NCBI RefSeq assembly: GCF_900142665.1
Contig: NZ_FRBR01000013.1
Coordinates: 1-64,000, forward strand
DNA from: Roseovarius pacificus
Lineage (GTDB): Bacteria; Pseudomonadota; Alphaproteobacteria; Rhodobacterales; Rhodobacteraceae
Direction of reading: 5' to 3'
DNA length: 64,000 nucleotides
Positions 8,355-17,002 of this stretch are shown piece by piece (the stretch's first letter is position 1; each line of letters begins with the position of its first letter). A model generated the notes under the pieces. It searched no databases. It was not told where the DNA came from and worked only from the letters and a program-made list of their open reading frames with translations. The translations under genes were made by a program, and so were the position numbers.

Positions 8355-8822
8355 CTACGTATGCTCGGGCGTGTGCGGCGTTGCGACATTCAGAACAACC
8401 ACTGTCCCGATGTCGCCGTCCTCGTTCAGAAGGGCGCTTTTCTGAAGGGGCTTCATGCCAAGCAATGTCGCGCCCAGAAGGGTATGAACCGGCAGTTCCC
8501 CGGCGCGACAGACCAGCCCGAGACTCAGCACGCCTTTGACGGCTCCTGCCCCGCTGATCATATAGGTGACTTCCCGCCCGCTGGTGACCAGCGACGCAGG
8601 TGCCGGGTCGGGTGCCGGACGGGAATTGCGCAGCTTATGCTGCAACAGCCCGATCAGGATCGGCGAGTACACCACGTGACTGTTTGCGGCGAAACGCAGA
8701 AAACGCTCGATCCCGATGCGGTCGGCAACGGTAAGAGAATATTCGGAACTTCGGCAATGCCCGAGAAACTGCGACGCGTTGGTGTCGGTTGCGTGGTATG
8801 TGAATTCTTTTGATACAGCCAT
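8355..8822 (-). CDS. Second, divergent Rnk/GreA-fold protein
   Basis: A 155-residue protein whose C-terminal half repeats the plan of its neighbour: SGREVTYMISG, then LPVHTLLGATLLGMKP, the position occupied by TPIGIALIGLSEG in the adjacent Rnk-like protein. The N-terminal half (helical, around IGIERFLRFAANSH and PILIGLLQHKL) differs. It is probably a GreA/Rnk-family regulator that has drifted. The ATG at 8822 follows an odd repeat on the minus strand, GGGGGAAACC twice in a row, which supplies a G-rich ribosome-binding stretch; a GTG at 8846 is the alternative start. Function is not established. Confidence 0.6.
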   Translation of the reverse strand: MAVSKEFTYHATDTNASQFLGHCRSSEYSLTVADRIGIERFLRFAANSHVVYSPILIGLLQHKLRNSRPAPDPAPASLVTSGREVTYMISGAGAVKGVLSLGLVCRAGELPVHTLLGATLLGMKPLQKSALLNEDGDIGTVVVLNVATPHTPEHT

Positions 8823-9200
8823 GGTTTCCCCCGGGGTTTCCCCCACATTCTCAGTCAGTAACTTGAGAAATCCCCGAGTGGTCGCCGTACGCTAAAGCGC
8901 GCAGACCGCCCGGGGCAACGGGCGGTTCAGAAGAAGAAACCGAAAATGATTCTCATGTGAAACCATGGGGGAAAGCCTAGCATCGAAACTGTGCCAGTCA
9001 ACGATCCGGGCCTAGTCATCAAATTGACCGAATTTGACTGTTTGAACAATCTCCTGATTTGCAGATACTTGGCGCGATTGTTCGAGAGTGCCCATGACGG
9101 GCCGTTTCATGGCGGATGGATTGACAATCTATTGGAATTACTGGTCACCATCGCCCGATAAAGCCGGGAAGCCGGTGGCATAATTTGCAAGGATAACGGA
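8823..9200. other. Intergenic region between divergent genes, with a weak Fur-like palindrome
   Basis: This 378-base stretch separates the minus-strand Rnk-like gene from the plus-strand serine hydrolase, so it must hold two divergent promoters. The only motif that stands out is GAAAATGATTCTCATGT at 8942-8958, an imperfect ATGA/TCAT palindrome loosely like a Fur-type box. I see no convincing -35/-10 pair, small gene or terminator. Confidence 0.35.
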
Positions 9201-10352
9201 ATGAATTTTGGAAATTTCACCAGCCGGACAAGGCAGATGGTGGCGGGATGCCTTGTATGTCTGTCATTCGCGGCCCCGGCGCGGGCCGATGCGCTTCTGG
9301 AGGAGGCGGTATCCTTCAACGGCGCCATCCTGCATTTGCAAACCGACGTGCCCGGGCTGATCCTTGGGGCGGTGCGCGGCGGCGAGGTTGCTGTTGCGGG
9401 CTTTGGTGAAACCGAACGCGGCAACGGCATCGCGCCGGATGGTGACACCGTTTTGCGCCTTGGCTCGATCACCAAGGTGTTCGCCGGGGAAATGTTGGCC
9501 CATGCCGTGGCGCGGGGCGAGGTCGGGTTTACCGATCCCGTCGCCCCGCTTCTGCCCGGCAGGCTGGGGCAGGTGGCGGGCGGGCATCCGGCCATCCGTT
9601 TGATCGACCTGGCGACCCATACCGGGGGATTGCCCCGCGAAGTGCCCCGCAAGGACAGCCCGCCCGAGGACCCGTTTGCCACGATCACCTATGATTCCTT
9701 TGCCGACTGGCTGGAAAACAACCCGTTGCAGTTCGCGCCCGGCACCAGCATCGCCTATTCCAATTTCGGCTTTGATCTTTTGTCGGCAGCGCTGTCGAAT
9801 GCTGCCGGGGCGTCCTATGCCGATCTGTTGGCCGAAAGGATCACCGGGCGGGTTGGAATGGATGACACCGGGTTCGACGTGACCCCCGCCATGCAAGGCC
9901 GCCTGATGTCGGGCCATGCGCCGACTGGCGATCCGCTTCCCGATGTTCCCACCGGAGAGGTCATCACCGGGTCGGGCGGGCTGCGCAGTACGGCCAACGA
10001 TCTGCTGAAATGGATGCAGTGGCATCTGGACAGCGGTCCCGAGGGCGCCGAAGTGCGTTTTCTCGATCATGCGGTTTATGTGCAGCGGGACGGGATGGAA
10101 ACGGTGTTGTCGATGGATGAATCCGGCCGTATGGATGCGATGGGTCTGGGTTGGGTTGCGATGAACCCCACTGCCGAGCGCCCGTTCATCCTGCAAAAGG
10201 CCGGCGCCCTGCAAGGGCAGATGTCGTATATCACCTTCGCACCGGAACACGGCACCGCGGTTTTCGTCACGATCAACCAGTTCGATTTCGCCGCGGCCTA
10301 TGCGATGACCGATCTTGCCAATGGATTGCTGGCGGACCTGAGCGGGTACTGA
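9201..10352 (+). CDS. Secreted serine hydrolase of the class C beta-lactamase/DD-peptidase fold
   Basis: A 383-residue exported protein (signal peptide to about residue 29, ending APARA). The beta-lactamase-fold catalytic motifs are present: SxxK as S89-I-T-K92 in RLGSITKVF, and YxN as Y186-S-N188 in AYSNFGFDLL. HTGG near residue 140 is typical of the Pfam Beta-lactamase (serine hydrolase) family. The third motif near the C-terminus is KAGALQG rather than KTG. The family includes AmpH-like peptidases, esterases and D-aminopeptidases; the substrate is not predictable and true beta-lactamase activity is unlikely. AAGGATAACGGA precedes the ATG. It is monocistronic and convergent with the next gene. 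Confidence 0.85.
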   Translation: MNFGNFTSRTRQMVAGCLVCLSFAAPARADALLEEAVSFNGAILHLQTDVPGLILGAVRGGEVAVAGFGETERGNGIAPDGDTVLRLGSITKVFAGEMLAHAVARGEVGFTDPVAPLLPGRLGQVAGGHPAIRLIDLATHTGGLPREVPRKDSPPEDPFATITYDSFADWLENNPLQFAPGTSIAYSNFGFDLLSAALSNAAGASYADLLAERITGRVGMDDTGFDVTPAMQGRLMSGHAPTGDPLPDVPTGEVITGSGGLRSTANDLLKWMQWHLDSGPEGAEVRFLDHAVYVQRDGMETVLSMDESGRMDAMGLGWVAMNPTAERPFILQKAGALQGQMSYITFAPEHGTAVFVTINQFDFAAAYAMTDLANGLLADLSGY

Positions 10353-10412
10353 AAATGCTAAGCAACCCGGTTTTGGCATATCTGCTGACCAATCGGGTGG
10401 TTCACCGGACAG

Positions 10413-10832
10413 TCAATTCAATGTGCAATCGGTAACCGGAAACGTATATCCCAATGCCGGAAACACCCTTCGCGTTTCATATCCATCCTCCTGTGCCGCA
10501 AAGATGGCTGACGGCTCCCTGACGGCGATTGCAGCCGGTACACCGTTCTCTGCCCATGAGATCGAATAGAGTTTCACGAAAACAGAGGCACCGCCATTGT
10601 TGATCACCGCAAGATTGGCGCTCATGCATTCGCTTCTCGCGCGGCTCCTGACACATTGAACGGTTTCGGGGTTCCGGTGCGGCCAGTTGGACACAAAGAT
10701 CAGGCGGTTGTCTTCGATGGTGACGGCTCCCCCGCCATTCACTTCGTCATACGGGACCGCACATTCCCAGGTTTCGGCGTGAACGGGCGCGGCCAGACAG
10801 GCAAGAAATGTCATTGGATAAAAGTGTTTCAA
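10413..10832 (-). CDS. Small secreted protein of unknown function
   Basis: A 139-residue protein with a signal peptide (LKHFYPMTFLACLAAPVHA, cleavage before ETW). The start is read as TTG at 10832 because AAGGAGA lies six bases upstream on the minus strand; the upstream Met gives an unlikely arginine-rich extension. The mature part has four cysteines (WECAV, VQCVRS, SECMS, TDCTLN), enough for two disulfides, and alternates short beta-strand-like segments. I do not recognise a family. It lies alone between the serine hydrolase (convergent) and the start of the sensing/uptake module (divergent). Confidence 0.6.
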   Translation of the reverse strand: MKHFYPMTFLACLAAPVHAETWECAVPYDEVNGGGAVTIEDNRLIFVSNWPHRNPETVQCVRSRARSECMSANLAVINNGGASVFVKLYSISWAENGVPAAIAVREPSAIFAAQEDGYETRRVFPALGYTFPVTDCTLN

Positions 10833-11016
10833 GATACGTCTCCTTGTCTTGTGCGGTCGCAAATTGCCCGACCCACAAATGCCAGCCCTTTGACGCTACA
10901 GGCTCATCGCGATGATAACCCGTCTGCCTTCCTGCGCAAAGCCGGGTGTTTCACCCGTGAGGGCGGGTGGGAATGTCAGTGCTTTTCAAAATGCGCTGGC
11001 CCGGTATCCTGCACCC

Positions 11017-12258
11017 ATGCGGTATCTGGCGGTCATATTGATAAGCCTGTTGGCCTGCCTGTCCGGCACGGTCAGCGCGGCCGATCTTCGGATTCTGACA
11101 TCCCTGCCGCCCAGTGTGTCCGAGCCCTATGTCGATCTTTTCATATCCCGGACAGAGAACGGCGCCGCGCAGGTGCTCAACAAGAACACCATTGCCGGGA
11201 TCGACGAAATATTGCGCGGCAACGAACGCGGCTTCGATGTGTTCTGGGCGTCCTCGCCCGAGGCGTTTGAAATACTGTCGCGCAGCGATGCCTTTGCCGA
11301 TGACGATATGTGCGGGCCGGACGGGCCGCCGCCGGTGGCCGCATTCGCGCTGTCCTCGGTCGGATGGGCGCGGCGTATGGACTCCGACCTGTTCATGCCT
11401 GCCGAATGGAATGACCTGACGCGCCCGCTATACCGCAATCGTCTGGCGATGGCGCGCCCCGCGCGGTCGGGGTCGACCCATATGCTGATCGAGCAGCTTT
11501 TGCAGGTCAGGGGCTGGCAGGACGGCTGGGCTTTCATCCTTGGCATGTCGGCCAACCTGTCCACACTTACGGCGCGCAGTTTCGGGGTTCCCGACGGGCT
11601 TGTGAACGACAGGTTCGATATCGGTTTGACGATCGACTTTCTGTCACAGGCCAACAGCGCCTTTTTGAGATTTCAGTATGGGCGGCCCCTTGTGGTCGCG
11701 CCCGCGCAGATCGGGATTTTGCGCAATGGCCGCGATCCGGACGCGGCCTGTGCCTTCCTGAGCGCCGTGCTGTCGCGGGAAGGGCAGCTGACCCTGCTGT
11801 CGCCCGGAATTTCACGCGTGCCCTATAACCCGGATATTCGCGCCGAGGTGAAAGACAGGCTGCCCACGGAAATCGTGGACGCGTTGAAACTGACATGGTT
11901 TGAGTACGATGCCGAAACTTCGGCGGATCGCTATTGGGCGGTGAATACCCTTTTCGATCTGATGATCACCGAACAACTGGATCGCCGCCGCACGCTCTGG
12001 CGTATGCACCATGACCTGAAACCATATGCACCGGCGGCGTCCCTTGATCGGGTTCACGAACTGCTGACCACCGTGGTCGTTACCGAAGACGAGGCCGCGC
12101 TGGCGACAGGGGCTGATGCGGGGCTGCGCAACACCTCGCTGATCCGGATGGACCCGCAGATGCGTTCGCTGGCAGAGGATTGGCGGGCGCGGGTCATTAC
12201 GCAGCTTGAGGATGCGGAACGTGCGCTTTCGAACCTCCAGCAAAGGTATCTTCCATGA
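11017..12258 (+). CDS. Periplasmic sensor binding protein, PgtC-like
   Basis: A 413-residue secreted protein (MRYLAVILISLLACLSGTVSAA signal peptide; the ATG at 11017 is chosen because the upstream extension has no signal character). It is a paralogue of the importer's binding protein at 15596: both share an ITSFP/LTSLP start, a VLNK(K/N)T.AG stretch, D(I/V)FWAS.P(D/E)AFE, RSG(T/S)TH and T.RSFGVPDG. It overlaps the following histidine kinase by four bases (ATGA), so it is translationally coupled to a sensor rather than to a transporter. This is the layout of Salmonella PgtC-PgtB-PgtA, where PgtC is a periplasmic regulatory protein for phosphoglycerate transport. Inferred role: it binds the inducer in the periplasm and signals to the kinase. 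Confidence 0.75.
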   Translation: MRYLAVILISLLACLSGTVSAADLRILTSLPPSVSEPYVDLFISRTENGAAQVLNKNTIAGIDEILRGNERGFDVFWASSPEAFEILSRSDAFADDDMCGPDGPPPVAAFALSSVGWARRMDSDLFMPAEWNDLTRPLYRNRLAMARPARSGSTHMLIEQLLQVRGWQDGWAFILGMSANLSTLTARSFGVPDGLVNDRFDIGLTIDFLSQANSAFLRFQYGRPLVVAPAQIGILRNGRDPDAACAFLSAVLSREGQLTLLSPGISRVPYNPDIRAEVKDRLPTEIVDALKLTWFEYDAETSADRYWAVNTLFDLMITEQLDRRRTLWRMHHDLKPYAPAASLDRVHELLTTVVVTEDEAALATGADAGLRNTSLIRMDPQMRSLAEDWRARVITQLEDAERALSNLQQRYLP

Positions 12259-14210
12259 AGCGCCTGTTCGATCGGCTGCTGCCGAAGATCTGGACACGGC
12301 TTTTCCTGATGATCGTCACGGCGGTTCTGTTGACATGGGCGGTGATCGGGATCGCGCTGTATTGGCTGGGCAATGCCCAGGCTCTGGTGCACACGTTCAG
12401 CACCGAACATACGCCTCGTTTGATGCAAACCACAGATCTGGCCGCGCAGGCATCGGACCTGGCAGTGCTGAGCAATCGGATTCTCTATTCAAACGCCGAC
12501 ACGCCCAATACGTTTGAAAACGATCTGCGGGTCTCGGTGGATCAGTTGAACCAGATGCTACGCAACTTCTTCAGCACACCTGAGATGCAGGCGCAATCGC
12601 TGGACCTGCAAAGGCAACTGGCCGGGGTGATCCGGTCACTGGATCGCGCCCGCCGGTTCGAGACCACCTTGCGCGGGCAGGTCGACAGGCTGCGCTGGAT
12701 CAATGTGGATATTCAGGACGAAATCACGCCGCTGGTCGCGGACTTTTCTTTCAACATCGCGGCATTGATCCGTGGCCTGACGCAGGAAAACGACCCTGCG
12801 GAACGCCGCAGGCAGGCCGAGGTCCTGATGGCCGAACAGGCGCTTTACCGCACATTCGTGGATATCGGCACCGAAGCTTCGATCGCAAGCACCCTGGCGG
12901 TGGAAGGTTCGGCCAGCATGCAGAACGAACAGCTCGAACAATTCGCCGGGCTTCTGTCGGATGCGCTGAGCCGCCTCAACGGACAGCTTCAGGAACTGCC
13001 GCTCAAGGCGGAATATATCACCTTGCGGCAGTCCATCGAAGCCTTGAACCAGATCACCGTTGGGCAGGGGAGTATCGTTTCGATCCGCCGTAACTGGCTG
13101 GAGGAGCGCAGGATTCTCAGTCAACAGCTTGAGGCCAGCCTTTCGGGCCTGTCCGCGCTTCAATCGCTTGTGCAGAATCTGTCTGCGGATCGCCGCGCCG
13201 AAATCCTCAGTACGAGCGAAGCGTTCGAAACCAGTGCGTCGCGCACGGTTCGTCTTTTGGTGGGGATGACGATATTCGCGGCATTGGCCGCGTTGATCAT
13301 CCTTTTCGCGTATATCCGTCCCGCAATCATTCGCCCGCTGGATCACCTTACCGCCGCGATGCGCGCAATCGCCGAAGGGCGGCAGCCCCGTCTTGTCGAT
13401 CTTCCGGCCCGCAACGATGAAATCTCACAGCTTGCCGGTGCGGTCGCGGCCTTTCGCGACTCGGTGCAAGAGCGCGACCGCGCGATCGAGCAGCTTCAGC
13501 AAACCCAGTCCGAGCTTGTTCAGACGGGCAAGATGGCCGCGCTTGGCAACCTGTCGGCGGGGTTGTCACATGAGCTGAACCAGCCGCTTGGGGCAATTCG
13601 GCAGCGTTTGCACATGACCGGGCGGGCGCTTGAGCGCGCCGATGTGGCGACGGCACAGGGCCAGACGGCAAAGATCGACGATCTGGTTGCTCGGATGGAG
13701 CGCATCATCAGCCACTTGCGGCGTTTTGCACGCGCCTCTGAATACAGGCGCGACACGGTCCGCCTCTCGCAGGTGATCGACGCGGCCTGCGAATTGCTGC
13801 GGTCACGGCTGGACGATCATGGTATCACGGTTGAAATCGACGATACCCTGAACGACATGGCCGCCACCGGCGATTTCATTCTGATCGAACAGGTTGTGGT
13901 CAATCTGGTCTCGAATGCGATTGACGCGATTGCGGTCACGTCAGGCCCACGCGGTATCGTCTTTCGGGCCGAGCCCGCAGCACCGGGCAACGTGGCCTTC
14001 TCGGTGCTGGATACCGGAGTGGGTCTGGGCGATCTGGAGCCCGAACGCGCCTTCGATCCGTTCGTGACAACCAAACCCCCCGGCGAAGGTCTGGGTCTGG
14101 GGTTGTCCATTTCCTATAACATCATCACCGGAATGGGCGGCGGCCTGCGCCTGGCGCACCGGGCACAGGGCGGCACGCGCGCCACGGTCATCTTGCCGAA
14201 AGGGACATGA
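12255..14210 (+). CDS. Transmembrane histidine kinase, PgtB-like
   Basis: A 651-residue sensor kinase. A transmembrane helix near 15-37 and another near 333-354 bracket a periplasmic alpha-helical domain of about 290 residues. A HAMP linker (about 355-405) follows, then a short coiled coil and HisKA, with the phosphorylated histidine H439 in GNLSAGLSHELNQPLGAIR. The HATPase domain shows the N box VVNLVSNAIDAI, the G1 box LDTGVGLGD, and F/G2 as FDPFVTTKPPGEGLGLGLSIS. Size and architecture agree with PgtB. The start overlaps the binding-protein stop, and the response regulator begins four bases after its stop, so all three form one operon. Confidence 0.88.
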   Translation: MKRLFDRLLPKIWTRLFLMIVTAVLLTWAVIGIALYWLGNAQALVHTFSTEHTPRLMQTTDLAAQASDLAVLSNRILYSNADTPNTFENDLRVSVDQLNQMLRNFFSTPEMQAQSLDLQRQLAGVIRSLDRARRFETTLRGQVDRLRWINVDIQDEITPLVADFSFNIAALIRGLTQENDPAERRRQAEVLMAEQALYRTFVDIGTEASIASTLAVEGSASMQNEQLEQFAGLLSDALSRLNGQLQELPLKAEYITLRQSIEALNQITVGQGSIVSIRRNWLEERRILSQQLEASLSGLSALQSLVQNLSADRRAEILSTSEAFETSASRTVRLLVGMTIFAALAALIILFAYIRPAIIRPLDHLTAAMRAIAEGRQPRLVDLPARNDEISQLAGAVAAFRDSVQERDRAIEQLQQTQSELVQTGKMAALGNLSAGLSHELNQPLGAIRQRLHMTGRALERADVATAQGQTAKIDDLVARMERIISHLRRFARASEYRRDTVRLSQVIDAACELLRSRLDDHGITVEIDDTLNDMAATGDFILIEQVVVNLVSNAIDAIAVTSGPRGIVFRAEPAAPGNVAFSVLDTGVGLGDLEPERAFDPFVTTKPPGEGLGLGLSISYNIITGMGGGLRLAHRAQGGTRATVILPKGT

Positions 14211-14213
14211 GCC

Positions 14214-15452
14214 ATGACGGATGAAAAGCTGATTTACCTTGTGGACGACGACAAGGATTTCCGCGAAGCCACATGTGAATTTCTGGAGGCCGAAGGCTTT
14301 CCGACCGTCGCATTCGAACAGGGCGACGCGATGCTGGCGCAGCTTGACCCGGAATGGAACGGCATCATTCTGTGCGATTTCAGAATGCAGAACATGGACG
14401 GGCTGGCGGTTCTCGAGGCGGCCCGCAAATCTGCGCCGGGGGTTCCGTTCGTCATGTTGACGGGTCATGGCGATCTGCGTACGGCCATCGCTGCCACCAA
14501 GGCGGGGGCGTATGATTTTCTCGAAAAGCCGGTGCAGCCCGATTACCTGCTTAGCCTGCTGCGCCGGGCGCTGAAGGTTCGCAAGCTTGCCGTGGAAAAC
14601 AATCGCCTGCGACGCCGGGTGGCGCGCTACAGCGATATGCGCTCGCGTCTGATTGGTACGTCGAAGGCCATGAAGGCCTGCCGTAATGAGTTGCTGAACG
14701 TGACCCCGCTGCCCGTGACGGTCACGCTTCACGGCGAGGCGGGCACCGGCAAGGAACTCGGTGCGCGCACGATCCACGAGTTTTCCGAACTGGCGGGCGA
14801 ATTTCACACCATCAATTGCGCAACTGCCACCATAGACAGCCTGCGGGCCGAACTGGGGCGCCAGACCGATCCGCAAGACACGCTGTTCATGCGGTCGCTG
14901 CATCAGATGGATGCCTTTCTGCAAAGTCATCTGGCGGAGTTTCTGCGCCGCAGCCAACGCCCGCGGGTGATCGTGTCGATGATCGGCGATCCCGATGCAC
15001 ATATGGCAAGCGGCGTCCTGACCAGGGAACTTTACTATCTGATAAATGTCGCGACGATCTGCCTGCCGCCGCTTCGCAGCCGTGACCGGGATATTTTTAT
15101 CCTGCTCGAAAATTTCCTGCGCACCGGGGCGGCGCGATTGGGGAAAAGCCTGCCGCATGTCGATACGGCGCTGATCGAGCGCTTCAGGGCGCATGACTGG
15201 CCCGGCAATGTCCGTGAATTGCGCAATGTGGCCGATCGTTTGGTGATTGGTCTCCCGGTCGATCTCAAGGCCACGGCCCGCGATGCGGGGCTGGCCATGT
15301 CTTATGACGAGGCCATGCGCGATTTCGAGCGCAGCCTGCTGGAGCGCACACTGGTGGAAACGGGCGGGCACAAGGGCGAGGCGGCTGCGATGCTGTCGAT
15401 CCCGCGCAAGCGGCTTTATCTGCGGCTCAAGGCGGTGGGACTGTCCGAATAG
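14214..15452 (+). CDS. NtrC-family response regulator with degenerate AAA+ domain, PgtA-like
   Basis: A 412-residue response regulator. The receiver domain has the acidic cluster D11-D13, the phosphoacceptor D55 in IILCDFRMQNMDG, and the EKP lysine near 105. A central AAA+ domain follows, and then a Fis-type helix-turn-helix (KGEAAAMLSIPRKRLYLRLKAVGL). Walker A is intact (GEAGTGKE), but the GAFTGA loop that contacts sigma-54 is absent. The Walker B region reads TLFMRSLHQMD instead of TLFLDEI, so ATP-driven sigma-54 activation is improbable. It probably binds DNA and acts on sigma-70 promoters, most likely the importer promoter just downstream. Confidence 0.85.
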   Translation: MTDEKLIYLVDDDKDFREATCEFLEAEGFPTVAFEQGDAMLAQLDPEWNGIILCDFRMQNMDGLAVLEAARKSAPGVPFVMLTGHGDLRTAIAATKAGAYDFLEKPVQPDYLLSLLRRALKVRKLAVENNRLRRRVARYSDMRSRLIGTSKAMKACRNELLNVTPLPVTVTLHGEAGTGKELGARTIHEFSELAGEFHTINCATATIDSLRAELGRQTDPQDTLFMRSLHQMDAFLQSHLAEFLRRSQRPRVIVSMIGDPDAHMASGVLTRELYYLINVATICLPPLRSRDRDIFILLENFLRTGAARLGKSLPHVDTALIERFRAHDWPGNVRELRNVADRLVIGLPVDLKATARDAGLAMSYDEAMRDFERSLLERTLVETGGHKGEAAAMLSIPRKRLYLRLKAVGLSE

Positions 15453-15486
15453 GTCAGTTTTGACCCAAGCGGAGTGTCAAGATCGA

Positions 15487-15506
15487 CCTAAAACCACCCT
15501 AAAACC
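15487..15506 (+). promoter_or_regulatory. Direct repeat CCTAAAACC, candidate operator of the importer operon
   Basis: Two identical 9-bp copies of CCTAAAACC (15487-15495 and 15498-15506) are spaced 11 bp start to start, one helical turn. They lie about 90 bases before the importer binding-protein gene and 35 bases after the response-regulator stop. Spacing on one DNA face suits a dimeric regulator. The proposal is inferred from position only. Confidence 0.3.
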
Positions 15507-15595
15507 CCGATTTTCGCAAGAAATTTGATCGCTTGCCCGCTTGCCAACACAGTTTCCGGGCGCTGGAGGAGCGCAAGGATATCTGGGAGGGTTCC

Positions 15596-16924
15596 ATGAA
15601 ATTGAAGCATTTGTTCTTCTCGTCACTGGCCGCGACGGCGCTGGCGGGTGGCTCGGCTATGGCCGAAGGGTCGATCACGGTCATCACATCGTTCCCCGAC
15701 TCGATGACAGGCCCGATCGAGGCCGCCTTCGAGGCGGCGCATCCCGAATACGACCTTGAGGTTCTGAACAAGAAAACCTCGGCCGGGGTGAAGTACATTC
15801 AGGAAATCGCGGGCGACAACACCGCCGATATCTTCTGGGCGTCGGCGCCGGATGCGTTCGAAGTTCTGAAAAGCGACGGGTTGCTGGATCAGGCACAGAT
15901 CGCATCCGAAGGTATCCCCGACATGATCGGGGCCTATCCGCTGAACGATCCCGATGGGTATTACTTCGGCTTCGCCGGTGCGGGATACGGCATCATGTGG
16001 AACGAACGTTATCTCAAGGCGCACGATCTGGAGCCCGCCCGCGAGTGGGAACAGCTGGCCGATCCCAAATATCACGGCCATGTCGGCATGTCCGCGCCAT
16101 CGCGGTCTGGCACGACGCACCTGACCGTCGAAACCGTCTTGCAGGGCGATGGATGGGATGACGGTTGGGCCAAATGGAAATGGATCGCCGGGAATTTCTC
16201 GACAGTGACCGAACGCAGCTTCGGGGTGCCCGACGGGGTGAACACCGGCAGTTTCGGTCTGGGGATCGTGATTGATTTCTTCGGGTTCTCGTCAAAGGCG
16301 TCGGGCTTCCCTGTCGATTTCGCCTATCCGACGATCACCGCCCTGGTTCCGGCCAATATCGCCGTGGTGAAGAACGCGCCCAATCAGCAAGGGGCAGTCG
16401 CCTTTGTCGAGTTCCTGCTGACCCCCGAAGGGCAATCCGTGCTTCTGGACCCTGCGATCATGCGGCTGCCGATCAACCCGGCGACCTATGCCAACGCGCC
16501 CGAAGGGTTCCCCAACCCGTTCGAGGATTCGACCATCGGCGCCAGCGTGAAATTCGACGTCGAGAAATCCGGCGCGCGCTACAATCTGGTCAACTCGATG
16601 TTCGACGTGATGATCACCTATCGCCTCGATGACCTGCGCAGCGCCGTGAACGCGATTCAGCAGGCCGAGATGAAACACGCGGAGGGCGACAATGCCGAGG
16701 CCAAGGCGCTGATCGCCGAAGCCCGTGCCCTGATCGAGGCCAACCCGATTGACGAAGCCACCAGCCTCGATCCCGATTTTGCCGCGATCTTCACCAAGAA
16801 GCGCCGCAAGGCGACCGACACGGTCGAGGGACGTCAGGCCGAGGTCGAACAGGAATGGGATGCGATGGTGGTCGAAAACTACCGCCGCGCCCGCGAACTG
16901 GCTGACCAGGCGGCAGCCATGTAA
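15596..16924 (+). CDS. ABC importer periplasmic binding protein (AfuA/FbpA-like fold)
   Basis: A 442-residue secreted binding protein, first gene of the importer operon. Signal peptide MKLKHLFFSSLAATALAGGSAMA; GGAGGG precedes the ATG at 15596. The core (VITSFPDSMTGPIEAAFEAAHP, DIFWASAPDAFEVL, GIMWNERYL) is the ferric-binding-protein-like fold, whose relatives carry Fe(III), polyamines, phosphonates or, in AfuA, hexose phosphates. Its close paralogue at 11017 is tied to a PgtB-like kinase, which favours an organophosphate ligand. The C-terminal 80 residues are helical and charged (QQAEMKHAEGDNAEAKALIAEAR), longer than in plain ferric-binding proteins. Two GC-rich hairpins follow. Confidence 0.82.
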   Translation: MKLKHLFFSSLAATALAGGSAMAEGSITVITSFPDSMTGPIEAAFEAAHPEYDLEVLNKKTSAGVKYIQEIAGDNTADIFWASAPDAFEVLKSDGLLDQAQIASEGIPDMIGAYPLNDPDGYYFGFAGAGYGIMWNERYLKAHDLEPAREWEQLADPKYHGHVGMSAPSRSGTTHLTVETVLQGDGWDDGWAKWKWIAGNFSTVTERSFGVPDGVNTGSFGLGIVIDFFGFSSKASGFPVDFAYPTITALVPANIAVVKNAPNQQGAVAFVEFLLTPEGQSVLLDPAIMRLPINPATYANAPEGFPNPFEDSTIGASVKFDVEKSGARYNLVNSMFDVMITYRLDDLRSAVNAIQQAEMKHAEGDNAEAKALIAEARALIEANPIDEATSLDPDFAAIFTKKRRKATDTVEGRQAEVEQEWDAMVVENYRRARELADQAAAM

Positions 16925-16931
16925 GCGCTCT

Positions 16932-16981
16932 GCCGGCCCGGTTCGGGCCGGCCTCACCCTCGCCGTTCAGCGCGGCGAGGG
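16932..16981 (+). other. Two tandem GC-rich hairpins between binding-protein and permease genes
   Basis: The first stem is GCCGGCCCG (16932-16940) with CGGGCCGGC (16944-16952). The second is CCCTCGCCG (16957-16965) with CGGCGAGGG (16973-16981). Neither has a T-tract. Such intercistronic stems commonly stabilise the upstream message or attenuate, so that the binding protein is made in excess of the membrane components. Confidence 0.5.
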
Positions 16982-17002
16982 GTTTCGGGGAAGGTGGAAA
17001 AA

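Noticed and set aside
8942..8958. Fur-like box GAAAATGATTCTCATGT
   Set aside because: Only a partial match to the consensus, and neither flanking gene is iron-related, so it is mentioned only as a weak motif within the intergenic entry.
13941..15371. 476-codon open frame on the minus strand
   Set aside because: Antisense to the kinase C-terminus and the response regulator, both identified by motifs.
15453..15595. Sigma-54 (-24/-12) promoter before the importer operon
   Set aside because: No TGGCAC-N5-TTGC spacing is present; TTGCCCGCTTGCC is not a match, and the regulator lacks the GAFTGA loop.
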